A stretch of DNA of 64,000 bases from Wenzhouxiangella sp. XN201 (GCF_011008905.1 NZ_JAAIVI010000017.1:1589750-1653749), one strand, 5' to 3'; shown: positions 47,124 through 55,935, numbered from the stretch's first letter. Program-made: numbers and translations. Notes: generated by a model not told the origin, from the sequence alone.

Positions 47124-47672
47124 TTAGTGACCTGCCAACTCCCCCATGAACCGCCGGTAGTAGCGAAGCTCCTCGATCGAATCCCTGATATCCTCCAACG
47201 CCTGGTGGCTGGAATCCTTGGAATGGCCCTCGGCCACCTTCGGGGCCCAGCGGCGGGCCAGTTCCTTGACTGTGCTGACATCGAGATTGCGGTAGTGAAA
47301 GTAGGCTTCGAGAGTGGGCATCAGGCGAGCCATGAAACGCCGATCCTGGCAGATGGAATTGCCGCACATGGGGGATTTGCCGGCCGGTACGTATTGCTCG
47401 AGAAAGGCGATCGTTCGGCGCTCGGCCTCGGCCAGGTCGATACCCGATTCGAGGCAACGACGGACCAGGCCCGATTCGGTGTGGGTCCGAGTGTTCCACT
47501 CGTCCATGCCCTCGAGCACTTCGCGCGGCGTGGCGATCGCCAGTTCCGGTCCGACCGCGACCTCAATGAGCTGAGCGTCGGTCACGAGCGTGGCGATTTC
47601 GATAATGGTGTCGCTGGCCGGATCCAGCCCGGTCATTTCAAGATCGATCCAGATCAGGTTGCTCTCGTTCAT
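47124..47672 (-). CDS. orn: Oligoribonuclease
   Basis: Orn degrades dinucleotides left by RNA decay, including pGpG from cyclic-di-GMP. The 182-residue protein is a DEDDh exonuclease: Asp10 and Glu12 in [13 protein letters not shown], the second Asp in FLEQY...[13 protein letters not shown], and the final [18 protein letters not shown] with His and Asp. The C-terminal GELAGH is unusual and sits directly at the edge of element B. It is divergent from rsgA. Confidence 0.96.
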   Translation of the reverse strand: MNESNLIWIDLEMTGLDPASDTIIEIATLVTDAQLIEVAVGPELAIATPREVLEGMDEWNTRTHTESGLVRRCLESGIDLAEAERRTIAFLEQYVPAGKSPMCGNSICQDRRFMARLMPTLEAYFHYRNLDVSTVKELARRWAPKVAEGHSKDSSHQALEDIRDSIEELRYYRRFMGELAGH

Positions 47673-47728
47673 CGCTCTCGGCCCGGACTGCGTTCAGGGG
47701 CAGCACTATACCAGCCGGACCCGGCCTC

Positions 47729-48595
47729 GTGAGCAGCCGCCTGATCCAGGCCCATGCCAATCACGGTGTCGCCATGAACGCCGCCGGCGAACTGCAACCC
47801 GTTCACTTTCCCCGGCGCTTCGAACGCCCCCTGCCCGGTGACTGGGTCGAGCTCGACGCCCACGGCACCCTGACGGCAGTGCATGATCGCCAAAACCGTT
47901 TCGGACGCGGCGATGGACGGGGCCGTTTCCGCCCGATCGCGGCCAATCTCGACCGCGCGATCATCGTCATCGCACCCGAGCCGGCGCCCAGCCGCGACCT
48001 GCTGCACCGCTACCTGGCCGCCTGTGCCATTCATGCCATCGAGCCGCTGATCGTGGTCAACAAGGCCGACCTGCCGCTGCCGCAACAGGCGCCGTTTACC
48101 GAACTCGAGGGGTTCAAGGCTCTCGGCTATCCGCTCACCCTGACCCGCTGCCTGCCGACCCCGGATGTCGATGCCCTCGCCGAACGGATCAAGTCCGGAA
48201 CGAGCCTGCTGGCCGGACAGTCTGGCGTGGGCAAGTCCTCGCTGCTCAACGCACTCGTCCCCGACCTCGACGCGCAGACCGGCGCCCTGTCGCGGGTCAC
48301 GGGCAAGGGTACGCACACGACGACCACGGCCACCGTTCACCGCCGGGGCGAAAACGCATGGCTGATCGATACACCCGGGGTCTGGGAGTTCGGGCTGTGG
48401 CAGATGGATGCCGAAACGCTGCAGCGGGGATTTCCCGAATTGGCCGAACACGCGAACCGCTGCAAGTTTCGCGACTGCCGCCACCGCTCCGAACCCGGCT
48501 GCGCCGTCCGCAAAGCGGTCGAGTCCGGCACCCTGCCCGCCTTCCGCCACGAAGCCTGGCTGCGCCTGCTGGCCGAGCAGGAGCGCTTTCGCTAG
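47729..48595 (+). CDS. rsgA: Ribosome small-subunit-dependent GTPase A
   Basis: RsgA is a circularly permuted GTPase that checks late 30S maturation. In the 288 residues, G4 (VVNKADL, 109-115) precedes G1 (GQSGVGKSS, 163-171), G2 (KGTHTTTT, 193-200) and G3 (IDTPGVWEF), the permuted order diagnostic of the family. The C-terminal zinc site has CKFRDCRHRSEPGC. It is about 60 residues shorter than E. coli RsgA because of a short N-terminal OB region. The start is GTG at 47729, with no clear SD. It is divergent from orn and convergent with the SDR gene. Confidence 0.93.
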   Translation: MSSRLIQAHANHGVAMNAAGELQPVHFPRRFERPLPGDWVELDAHGTLTAVHDRQNRFGRGDGRGRFRPIAANLDRAIIVIAPEPAPSRDLLHRYLAACAIHAIEPLIVVNKADLPLPQQAPFTELEGFKALGYPLTLTRCLPTPDVDALAERIKSGTSLLAGQSGVGKSSLLNALVPDLDAQTGALSRVTGKGTHTTTTATVHRRGENAWLIDTPGVWEFGLWQMDAETLQRGFPELAEHANRCKFRDCRHRSEPGCAVRKAVESGTLPAFRHEAWLRLLAEQERFR

Positions 48596-48625
48596 CGTGC
48601 GGGTGCTCAGCAATCTCGTCAGCCC

Positions 48626-48772
48626 TCACGCCAAGGCGCAAAGGCGCCAAGTTCGCGAAGTGAATGAAGTAAAAAATGTCCGACGGAGGGCCGCTATTGA
48701 ACCCGACTGCCGATTCGAGGATTTTTTCGTATTCGTTCTTGGCGAACTTGGCGCCTTTGCGCCTTGGCGTGA
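48626..48772. repeat. CGCCAAGG-arm element C, between convergent rsgA and SDR genes
   Basis: Two 35-base arms, 48626-48660 and 48738-48772, are inverted copies with a single mismatch (34/35). Each contains 8-nt units: CGCCAAGG, CGCAAAGG, CGCCAAGT. The core of 77 bases has no ORF of note. It fills most of the gap between the two convergent stops, and would form a very stable hairpin RNA on either strand. Similar CGCAAAGG-type tandem arms are familiar to me from the surroundings of GxxExxY genes in other phyla; this needs checking. Confidence 0.88.
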
Positions 48773-48790
48773 ACCAGGCCTGTACGCGCT

Positions 48791-49459
48791 CTACCAAGGC
48801 AAGGCCTCGCCATTGGCATGGCGGAAGCTGCCCGTCGTTTCCATGCTCAGCTCCTCGATGCGTTCGACCAGACCGGCCGCAGCCTCGGCCGGTTCGACGT
48901 GGCCCTGCTTGCCGGTCATGTCGGTGCGGACATAGCCGGGATGGAGCAGGCCGACGGCGATTTTCCGGACCTTGAGTTCGTGCGCCAGTGACACGCCGGC
49001 GATATTCACCGCTGCCTTGGACATGCGATAAGCATAGGCCCCGCCCGAACTGTTATCGGCGATCGAGCCGACACGCGACGAGATAATCACCACCTTGCCA
49101 CCATCATTGAGATGATTGCGCAGCGCCCGGGTAACCCGGAGCGGCGCGAGCGCATTGACCTCGTACTGGGCCCGCCAATTGTCGATCTCCTCCTCGATGG
49201 TATCCAGGCTGGAGGGGATCAGCAGCCCCGCATTATTGACCAGCAGTTCGATGCGCGTACCGGCCAGGCGATTGGCCAGGTCAGCCAGGCTCGTACCGTC
49301 GGTGACGTCGATCCCCTCTTCCACCTGTACGCCCAGGGCGTTGAGTTGCGGCGAGGAATGACGGCAGACTGCCACGATCCGGTAGCCCCGATCGCCCAGT
49401 TGACGCGCAAGTTCCAGGCCGATACCGCGATTGGCGCCCGTGATGACAGCTGTCTTCAT
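48791..49459 (-). CDS. Short-chain dehydrogenase/reductase (SDR)
   Basis: A 222-residue classical SDR. The NAD(P)-binding GANRGIGLELARQL is at 8-21, LVNNAGLL is present, and the catalytic tetrad is represented by Ser in VVIISSRVGSIA and YRMSKAAVN (YxxxK). LLHPGYVRTDMTG follows. The substrate is unknown; the sequence resembles C-factor/sniffer-type carbonyl reductases. It is a single gene, convergent with rsgA across element C. Confidence 0.88.
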   Translation of the reverse strand: MKTAVITGANRGIGLELARQLGDRGYRIVAVCRHSSPQLNALGVQVEEGIDVTDGTSLADLANRLAGTRIELLVNNAGLLIPSSLDTIEEEIDNWRAQYEVNALAPLRVTRALRNHLNDGGKVVIISSRVGSIADNSSGGAYAYRMSKAAVNIAGVSLAHELKVRKIAVGLLHPGYVRTDMTGKQGHVEPAEAAAGLVERIEELSMETTGSFRHANGEALPW

Positions 49460-49583
49460 GGTGGAGAATCCGCTTTGAGTGAGTGCCTTATGCTACTATT
49501 TTTCCGCAGAATGGAACTGAGCTTCCATGACATCTTGCCGTGAGAATCACTGCAAGCCGAGGGATCAACCAGAGGACTGCACC

Positions 49584-49907
49584 ATGATGCGAACAACACT
49601 GGGCAAGCTGGTTTGGGGGACGGCTTTCTGGGCGGTACTGAGCGTCGCGACCGCCGGCGACATCCTGCTGATCGAAAAGGTCGAGGAACGGCAGAGCCGC
49701 GACCTGCCGGGCAACGGCCTGACCATGAACGAGGTCGAGTCCCGCTACGGCAGCCCGGTCGAAAAGCGACCGGCGGTCGGCGATCCGCCGATCACCCGCT
49801 GGATCTATCCCGATTACAGCGTCTTTTTCGAGCACGAGCTGGTGATCGAAAGCGTGGTTCGCCACAGCGCGGTCGTGCGCGAAGCGGAAGCGCAAGGCGG
49901 TTCCTGA
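49584..49907 (+). CDS. Small exported protein with BamE/SmpA-like segment
   Basis: A 107-residue protein of unknown function. A signal peptide (1-24, ending SVATA) is followed by a short mature domain. GLTMNEVESRYGSPVEKRPAV resembles the 'G-x-s-x-x-E-V-x-x-x-x-G-x-P' helix-turn of BamE/SmpA-like folds, then RWIYPDYSVFFEHELVIESVV, a two-strand pattern also seen in such proteins. No lipobox Cys is present. The tandem ATG at 49584/49587 is used as start because it begins the signal peptide. The agmatine deiminase gene follows after 15 bases. Confidence 0.65.
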   Translation: MMRTTLGKLVWGTAFWAVLSVATAGDILLIEKVEERQSRDLPGNGLTMNEVESRYGSPVEKRPAVGDPPITRWIYPDYSVFFEHELVIESVVRHSAVVREAEAQGGS

Positions 49908-49922
49908 GCAACGGCGCCGGTC

Positions 49923-50912
49923 GTGTCCCACAGCCGCTACAGACTCCCGGCCGAATGGGAACGGCAAAGCGCCACCCTGCTGGCCTGGCCGTCGGCCGAA
50001 TCCGACTGGCGTGACCAACTTGAGGCGATCCGCGACGAGTACCGTGAGCTGATCACCGTCCTCATGCGATTCCAGACCGTGGTGCTGCTGACCCGGCCTG
50101 GTGAGGAGCAGCCTTCAGGTCTGCCGCTCGACCATCCCCGGCTGCACTGCCTGTCGGTCGACTTCGACGACACCTGGTGCCGCGACTACGGACCGATCGT
50201 GCTGGTTTCGGGCGGCCAGCGGATGGCGCTGGATTTCCACTTCAACGGCTGGGGCGGCAAGTATCCGGCCGCGCTCGACAATCGGGTCAACAGCCACCTG
50301 GCGCGCCATGAACTGTTCAACCGCCTGGAGTTTCGTCAGTACCTGCTCGAATTCGAGGGCGGCGCCATCGACTGCGACGGCCAGGGCCGCGTATTGATCA
50401 ATCGCCACTGCTTGCGCACCCGGCATTCGCACATGAGCGACGCTGAAATCGATCACCAACTCCAGGCGGTACTCAACCTCGACGAGGTGATCGGCATCGA
50501 CCTCGAGCCCATGCCCGGCGACGACACCGACGGCCACATCGACACCCTGGTGCGCTTTGTCGATACCGACACCCTGGTATTCCAGGTCCAGGCCGACACG
50601 GCCCGCACCGAGCGCCTGCGCGGTCAGCTCGAGACCCTGCGCACCGGCGATGCCTCAGCCTACCAGCTCCACGCCCTGCCCCATCCCGACGACCTCGATC
50701 CCGGGCTGCCGGCCAGCTACGCCAACTTCGTGCTGGCCAATGACGCCTGCCTGGTCCCGGCCTACGGCAGTCGCCACGACGAGGCCGCCCGCGACATCCT
50801 GGCCGAGCGATTTCCGGAGCGCGAGACCATATCGGTGCCCGCCCGCATCATGATCACCCAGTCGGGCGGACCGCACTGCGCCAGCATGCACATTCCGGCG
50901 GCCCTGGCATGA
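49923..50912 (+). CDS. aguA: Agmatine deiminase
   Basis: AguA hydrolyses agmatine to N-carbamoylputrescine and ammonia. The 329-residue protein has the pentein-fold motifs TLLAWPSAESDW, the substrate-binding WCRDYGPI, FEGGAIDCDG, GDDTDGHIDTLVRFVD with catalytic Asp/His, and nucleophile Cys319 in QSGGPHCASMHIP. The neighbour encodes the next enzyme of the pathway, which supports agmatine over peptidyl-arginine as substrate. The start is GTG at 49923. The stop overlaps aguB as ATGA. Confidence 0.92.
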   Translation: MSHSRYRLPAEWERQSATLLAWPSAESDWRDQLEAIRDEYRELITVLMRFQTVVLLTRPGEEQPSGLPLDHPRLHCLSVDFDDTWCRDYGPIVLVSGGQRMALDFHFNGWGGKYPAALDNRVNSHLARHELFNRLEFRQYLLEFEGGAIDCDGQGRVLINRHCLRTRHSHMSDAEIDHQLQAVLNLDEVIGIDLEPMPGDDTDGHIDTLVRFVDTDTLVFQVQADTARTERLRGQLETLRTGDASAYQLHALPHPDDLDPGLPASYANFVLANDACLVPAYGSRHDEAARDILAERFPERETISVPARIMITQSGGPHCASMHIPAALA

Positions 50913-51796
50913 GCGCGCACCAGCTTGTCATTGCCCTGATCCAGCACGCCATGGGCCCGCACGCCGAGGACAACCGTGCCGTCAGTGCCGCCGGCATCAC
51001 CGAGGCAGCCGAACTGGGCGCCGACCTGGTCCTGATGCCGGAACTGCATGCCAGCGAGTATTTCTGCAAGTACCAGGACCCTGAACTGTTCGACCTGGCC
51101 GAGCCCCTCGACGGTCCGACGGCGCAAATGCTCGCAGCTGCGGCAGCGGAGAACGAAGTGGTCGTGGTCGGCTCGATCTTCGAACAACGTGCGCCGGGGC
51201 TGGCCCACAACACGGCCCTGGTTTTCGACCGCGATGGCAGCCGGGCCGGCATCTACCGCAAGATGCACATCCCAGATGATCCGGGCTACAACGAAAAGTT
51301 CTACTTCACCCCCGGCGACCTCGGTTTCGAGCCGATCGATACCTCGGTCGGCCGCCTGGGCGTGCTGGTGTGCTGGGACCAGTGGTATCCCGAGGCCGCC
51401 CGCCTGATGGCCCTGGCCGGTGCAGACCTGCTGCTCTATCCGACGGCCATCGGCCTCGATCCGGATGACGACGAACAAGAGCAGCACCGCCAACTCGACG
51501 CCTGGCGCACCATCCAGCGCGCGCATGCCGTGGCCAACGGCATTCCCATGGCAACCTGCAACCGCGTCGGCTTCGAACCGGACCGCTCCGGCGGCAATCT
51601 CGAGGCGGAATTCTGGGGCCACAGCCTGGTCGCCGGCCCGCAGGGCGAAATCCTGGCCGAGGCCGGGAGCGAGGCCGAGGTCCTGATCACCACCCTCGAC
51701 CTGGACCGCAGTGAGCAGGTCCGCCGCCTCTGGCCGTTCCTGCGAGACCGCCGCATCGACGCCTACGGCGACCTGCTCAAACGCTGGCGAAGCTGA
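50909..51796 (+). CDS. aguB: N-carbamoylputrescine amidase
   Basis: AguB hydrolyses N-carbamoylputrescine to putrescine, CO2 and ammonia, completing agmatine catabolism. The 295-residue nitrilase-superfamily protein has the catalytic triad Glu45 (LMPELHASEYF), Lys118 (IYRKMHIPDDPGY) and Cys155 (VLVCWDQWYPEAARL). The sequence CWDQWYPEAAR plus IQRAHAVANGIPMATCNRVG is typical of AguB. It overlaps aguA by 4 bases. No speA (arginine decarboxylase) is in the window. Confidence 0.94.
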   Translation: MSAHQLVIALIQHAMGPHAEDNRAVSAAGITEAAELGADLVLMPELHASEYFCKYQDPELFDLAEPLDGPTAQMLAAAAAENEVVVVGSIFEQRAPGLAHNTALVFDRDGSRAGIYRKMHIPDDPGYNEKFYFTPGDLGFEPIDTSVGRLGVLVCWDQWYPEAARLMALAGADLLLYPTAIGLDPDDDEQEQHRQLDAWRTIQRAHAVANGIPMATCNRVGFEPDRSGGNLEAEFWGHSLVAGPQGEILAEAGSEAEVLITTLDLDRSEQVRRLWPFLRDRRIDAYGDLLKRWRS

Positions 51797-51816
51797 CCCA
51801 CGGTAAGCGCATGGGT

Positions 51817-52563
51817 TCAGCCCGAGGGCGTCCCAAACGGCCAGCCCCGCACGTCTCCGCCAAGCTTGTTCAAGACCTCCCGCACAGCGCCACTCAGTGC
51901 CTCGACCCGAGCGGACCAGGCCCGGGCCGCGACCAGGGCCTGGTTGATCTCGATTTCCAGCGTGATGAGCCGGCGCCCGTCATATCGGCGCCGGTGTTGC
52001 TGGCCGATGCCGTTGGCCGTCCCGCGATAAGGCTGGTTCATACGGACGCGAAGCCCTGGCAGGCACCGGCCGATGGCCGCGCGCAGTTCGGCGGCGAAGG
52101 CGCGCTCGCTGGGCCGCCGCGGATCGTAGAGCAGTCCGATATCTGCCCTGCGTTCGACGCCTTCGAGCACCGGCACGAAGCTGTGACAGGCCAGGTGCAC
52201 GACCGGGGCGGCGCTGGCCGCCAGGAAATCGCCGAAGGCCTGCCAGTGCGGCTGCCAGTATTCGGCCTCGATGCGCCGGCGATCCGCCGGCGCAAGTTGG
52301 CGCGTCAGTTCGGAAAAACGCGCGGGATGACCGGCCGAGCGATTGAGATCGATCAGCAGGCGGGTCACCCGCCCGGCCAGCAGGGGTGCGCTCAGGGCTG
52401 TGGACAATGACCGGGCAAGATCGAGCGAGCCCGGGTCCCAGCCCCGGTGGCTGTCGAGCAGCGCCTCGTGCCCGGCAAATAGCGGCTGCCACCTGGGCGG
52501 CACTTCGTTGCGGGCATGCTCGCAGGTAATCAGGACCGAAACAGGCGATTCTGGGCCAGGCAT
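51817..52563 (-). CDS. N-formylglutamate amidohydrolase-like protein (amidoligase cluster)
   Basis: A 248-residue member of the N-formylglutamate amidohydrolase (FGase) family, zinc-dependent amide hydrolases. The family motifs are TCEHARNEVP near the N-terminus, SHRGWDPGSL, LIDLNRSAGHP and HLACHSFVP, together with GLRVRMNQPYRG and LITLEIEINQAL. It is the last of four overlapping minus-strand genes, overlapping the GCS2-like gene by 34 bases. Histidine-degradation genes are absent, so here it probably trims or matures the cluster's amide-linked product; that role is inference. Confidence 0.85.
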   Translation of the reverse strand: MPGPESPVSVLITCEHARNEVPPRWQPLFAGHEALLDSHRGWDPGSLDLARSLSTALSAPLLAGRVTRLLIDLNRSAGHPARFSELTRQLAPADRRRIEAEYWQPHWQAFGDFLAASAAPVVHLACHSFVPVLEGVERRADIGLLYDPRRPSERAFAAELRAAIGRCLPGLRVRMNQPYRGTANGIGQQHRRRYDGRRLITLEIEINQALVAARAWSARVEALSGAVREVLNKLGGDVRGWPFGTPSG

Positions 52564-53771
52564 GTCGCGAGTTCCCGATAACAGGCCGTGACCGTCTCGC
52601 CGGTCGGCGCGCGACCGAGCCGGTCCAGAATCGCTTCGGCCAGACTGCCGCGATCGATCATTTCGAGCAGGATGCCGGATGCCGCATCGGAAAGCTCGAT
52701 GCGCCCGACCAGCTCACGCCACAGCGTCGCCCCCTCCATCGGACGGTCGACATCGAACAGCGCCAGCCAATCAACCCGATCGAAGCGCACTGCCGAACCT
52801 TCGCGCGCCGCGGCGAACAGCTGATCGGCGAGGTCCTCGGTGCCCAGGGTCTGCGCCGCGGCCAGACGTCTATCGTCGTGGTAGATCCAGCGCACCAGAC
52901 CGACCACCGCCTCGGCAATCGCGAGGTCGGCCGCCGGGCATTCCTGGATGTCGATAATGCGAATCTCGATGGTCTGGCGTTCGAAGCGCGCAATCGCGCC
53001 ACGCGAATTGAGCCAGTCCTCGGCCAGGATGCCATCAGGATCGTGCGCCGCTACGGCCCGATACATCGGCTCCAGGATGCGCTGCCCGTAATCCTCGATT
53101 GAGGCGATGGCCTCCGGCACGATCCGGCCCGCAATCTCGGGTATGTGGCGCTGGTTGTCGCGGTAGTAGCGCAGGCGGCTGTCCATCCAACCCGAAGCAT
53201 GGCCTTCAACCAGCGGCGAGGCTGCCGCCAGGGCCGGAATCAGCGGCAGCACGGCCCGAATGGCCGCATGCAGTCGAACGAACTCGGCATCGTCGAAGAA
53301 CGGCAGATTGATGTGCATCGACTGCAGGTTCGACCAGCCATGCCCCCGGCACTGAAAAATGCGGTCGTAGGCGGCATAGATCTCGTTCTGGCCGTGCGGC
53401 CACAGACGCGTTTCGGAATCCGGATCGAACAGCGGATGCATGGCGGTAGGCAGGAGCATGCCGCCCATCGGCGCCAGCCCTTGGTTGACGGTCGCCACCG
53501 CTTCGGCAAAGCGGGCTGCTAGCGGGACCAGCGAGGGCGCCGGACCGTTGGTCTTGAACTCCACGACATGCAGCACCAGCTCGTTCGACCAGGCCAGCTC
53601 ACCGGCCTCGATCTCGTTGACCGGTTCCCCGTCCGACCCGGTCAGCAGGCGATCCGCCACGGGCAGGGCCGCCAGCGTGTCGCGCGCGACGATCATGTAT
53701 TCCAGCTCGATGCCGTAACCGGCAAAGGCATGCAGGTGGGGCTGGGGCGTAATCGGGTCAATCGTCGGCAT
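52530..53771 (-). CDS. GCS2-family carboxylate-amine ligase (glutamate-cysteine ligase-like)
   Basis: A 413-residue enzyme of the glutamate-cysteine ligase 2 superfamily, which forms amide bonds by an acyl-phosphate. FAGYGIELEYMIV at the N-terminus is the Glu-x-Glu metal site; HVVEFKTNGPAP, QSMHINLPFFDD and RFERQTIEIRIIDIQECPAADLAI are other family blocks. The ATG shares one base with the upstream ligase stop (TGATG), so translation is coupled. Given the cluster, it is more likely to link an amino acid onto a peptide-like product than to make gamma-glutamylcysteine. Confidence 0.85.
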   Translation of the reverse strand: MPTIDPITPQPHLHAFAGYGIELEYMIVARDTLAALPVADRLLTGSDGEPVNEIEAGELAWSNELVLHVVEFKTNGPAPSLVPLAARFAEAVATVNQGLAPMGGMLLPTAMHPLFDPDSETRLWPHGQNEIYAAYDRIFQCRGHGWSNLQSMHINLPFFDDAEFVRLHAAIRAVLPLIPALAAASPLVEGHASGWMDSRLRYYRDNQRHIPEIAGRIVPEAIASIEDYGQRILEPMYRAVAAHDPDGILAEDWLNSRGAIARFERQTIEIRIIDIQECPAADLAIAEAVVGLVRWIYHDDRRLAAAQTLGTEDLADQLFAAAREGSAVRFDRVDWLALFDVDRPMEGATLWRELVGRIELSDAASGILLEMIDRGSLAEAILDRLGRAPTGETVTACYRELATCLAQNRLFRS

Positions 53772-55237
53772 CAGGCGTTCCCCAGCTTGCGAGCCGTCAC
53801 ACGTTTGAGCATCACGCCCATGATCTCCCGATACAGCGCATCCTTGAGTACGGAATCCTCGCAGCCGGCATCGATCGACGGGTTGTCGTTGACCTCGATG
53901 ACCATGACCCGGCCGTCGATCTCCTTCAGATCCACCCCGTATAGCCCCTTGCCGATCAGCCCTGCGGCGCGCACCGCCATGTCGACCACGGCCTCCGGCG
54001 CTTCGCCCACCGACAGGGTGTCGGCCAGGCCTTCGTCGTCATCGCCGGCGTCATCGTGATTGTAGATCTGCCAATGCCCGCGGGCCATGTGATAGCGGCA
54101 CACATACAGCGGCCGCCCGTCGATCAGGCCGACGCGCCAGTCGAAGGCAGTCGGCAGGAATTCCTGCGCCACCACCAGCTCACTGTTCCTGAGCATCTCG
54201 CGCAGGGTGCGCTTGAGCATTTCGGCCGTCTCGACCTTGACCACGCCCAGTGAGAACGCACTGTCGGGCTGTTTGAGCACCACCGGCAGTCCCAGACGAT
54301 TCTCGACCTCGCCGGTGTTGTCGCGGTGCACCAGCAGGGTCTTTGGTGCGGCGATGCCGTGGCGCTGCAGCAGTTCGGCCAGGTAGACCTTGTTGGTGCA
54401 TTTGAGGATCGAATCGGGGTCGTCGATCACCACCAGGCCTTCGGCCGCCGCGCGCCGGGCGAAGCGGTAGGTGTGGTGGTTGACGGCGGTGGTTTCGCGG
54501 ATGAACAGCGCGTCGAACTCGGCCAGGCGCCCGATCTCGTCCGGACGGATGCGCTCGACGTGAAATCCAACCGACTCGCCGGCGCGCTCGAATCGTTTGA
54601 GGGCGCGCTCGTTCGAGGGCGGGTGCGCTTCATCCGGATTGACCAGCATGGCCAGATCGAAGCGCGCCGTCTTCGCCCGCCCGGCCCGCGGCCGTTTGCC
54701 GGAGAAATACATCCGGGCCGCTTCGCCGACGAACTCGAGATGGGTTTCGGGGATGTCTTCGAAGGAGATCGGCCCGATGCGCCTGAGCCCCCAGCCTTCG
54801 GCCAGGCGTTCGAAACGGGCCCGCAACAGCGGCGCCGGAAACAGGTTGAAAAGGGCGCGCGACAGGCGATCGTATCGGCGCGCCAGGTTACGTCCGAAAT
54901 AGATCGACAGGGTGAATTCATCCGACTGCAATGGCTTGAGGCTCGACTCGATCTGCCGCGCCAGCTCGGCCCCGGTCAGGCGCACGATGGCCGGCACCCG
55001 GAAATCCTGCAGTGTGGCAACCGAAGGCAGGGGCTTGTGGCCGCGCGCTGCCGCCAGCAACGACACATAGTAGCAATTGGCCTGGTAGCCATAGCTGCGG
55101 CACAAGTTGTAGACGCGCACGGCCCGTCGCTCCGACCAGGCCGGATCGGTCAGGTAGTCGCGAGCCAGGACACGCTCGACCCCCTCGATCGACAGCGGCC
55201 AGTCTTCCGGTCGGCTGACGACGATCAGCTGCTGCAT
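53771..55237 (-). CDS. RimK-like ATP-grasp ligase with RLAN N-terminal domain
   Basis: A 488-residue ATP-grasp enzyme. The N-terminal 150 residues (MQQLIVVSRPEDWPL, RVYNLCRSYGYQANCYYVSLLAAARGHK) fit the RimK-like ATP-grasp N-terminal (RLAN) domain. The ATP-grasp core follows with FIRETTAVNHHTYRFARRA, ILKCTNKVYLAELLQRHGI, PVVLKQPDSAFSLGVVKV and the metal site VIEVNDNPSIDAGCED. RimK relatives add amino acids by alpha- or gamma-linked peptide bonds. The ATG lies inside the end of the peptidase gene (13-base overlap). An N-terminal ORF extension to 55459 is antisense noise. Confidence 0.87.
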   Translation of the reverse strand: MQQLIVVSRPEDWPLSIEGVERVLARDYLTDPAWSERRAVRVYNLCRSYGYQANCYYVSLLAAARGHKPLPSVATLQDFRVPAIVRLTGAELARQIESSLKPLQSDEFTLSIYFGRNLARRYDRLSRALFNLFPAPLLRARFERLAEGWGLRRIGPISFEDIPETHLEFVGEAARMYFSGKRPRAGRAKTARFDLAMLVNPDEAHPPSNERALKRFERAGESVGFHVERIRPDEIGRLAEFDALFIRETTAVNHHTYRFARRAAAEGLVVIDDPDSILKCTNKVYLAELLQRHGIAAPKTLLVHRDNTGEVENRLGLPVVLKQPDSAFSLGVVKVETAEMLKRTLREMLRNSELVVAQEFLPTAFDWRVGLIDGRPLYVCRYHMARGHWQIYNHDDAGDDDEGLADTLSVGEAPEAVVDMAVRAAGLIGKGLYGVDLKEIDGRVMVIEVNDNPSIDAGCEDSVLKDALYREIMGVMLKRVTARKLGNA

Positions 55238-55935
55238 GGCCGAATCACCAGCAGGTTGGCATCGTAGGTCAGTGCACCGAGCAGGATGGCCGCGATCACG
55301 CGATCGATGTGCACAGCGTAGTTCTGGCTGCCACGCGGATTGGGGCTGGCCGGGTCCGCCACGATCACTTCGCGCGTCTCGCGCCGGTAGCCACTGAGTA
55401 CGACGAAGTGGCCGACCGGCTCGCCGCGGATGTCGTCGTCGGCATCGTCCGGACCCCACTCGCGCGCGGCCTGGTACAGATAGGTCGCGCTCAGGCCGGT
55501 CATCACCGGCTGGCCCGACGACAGCAAACGGCGCAGCAGGGCCCGGTTGAGATCGCCGAACTTGAGCTGACCGCCGGCGGCCAGAAATTCCAGGTAGCCC
55601 ACGGTGGCCGTGCTCAGCCGCTCGCGCCGCTTGAACGCCGCCTGCCGTCGCAGCTTGTTGGCCAGATCGATGTCCGGGCGCGAAAACCAGGTCGGGTCGA
55701 ACACTTCCAGGTTCCAGGTATGGATCGTCGCCCGGTAGCCCCGGGCCAGCGCATGATTGGCCAGGAATACGTCGAGCGTGCCGCCGTGGTCAAGGCGCTC
55801 GATCTCGTCGATGATCCGTCCGAGCCCAATCTCTTCACCGAAATGGCGGTAGACCGCATGCAGGCAGGTCGGGCCGCACGTCGTCGTATCGGGCTGGGCC
55901 TCGATGGCCAGACCAGCCTTTTGTGCGTGGATCAT
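55225..55935 (-). CDS. C39-like cysteine peptidase family protein (amidoligase cluster)
   Basis: A 236-residue papain-fold protein of the C39-like group. The nucleophile region is QPDTTTCGPTCLHAVYRHFG with Gln14 and Cys20; His176 lies in VGHFVVLSGYR, and Asp194 in VADPASPNP completes the triad. No signal peptide, ABC-transporter domain or membrane helix is present, so it is not a bacteriocin exporter; it likely acts in the cytoplasm. It is the first gene of the cluster, divergent from the TraB gene with a 118-base gap. A candidate -10 (GATAAT, 55973-55968) lies upstream. Confidence 0.84.
   Translation of the reverse strand: MIHAQKAGLAIEAQPDTTTCGPTCLHAVYRHFGEEIGLGRIIDEIERLDHGGTLDVFLANHALARGYRATIHTWNLEVFDPTWFSRPDIDLANKLRRQAAFKRRERLSTATVGYLEFLAAGGQLKFGDLNRALLRRLLSSGQPVMTGLSATYLYQAAREWGPDDADDDIRGEPVGHFVVLSGYRRETREVIVADPASPNPRGSQNYAVHIDRVIAAILLGALTYDANLLVIRPCSS

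Noticed and set aside
51817-52563. FGase-like gene as part of histidine degradation
   Set aside because: No hut genes nearby and the gene overlaps the ligase gene, so the cluster context is preferred.
51817-55935. Amidoligase cluster as a RiPP/bacteriocin locus
   Set aside because: C39-like protein lacks the transporter, and no precursor peptide gene is seen; ATP-grasp plus GCS2 fits metabolite synthesis better, though not excluded.
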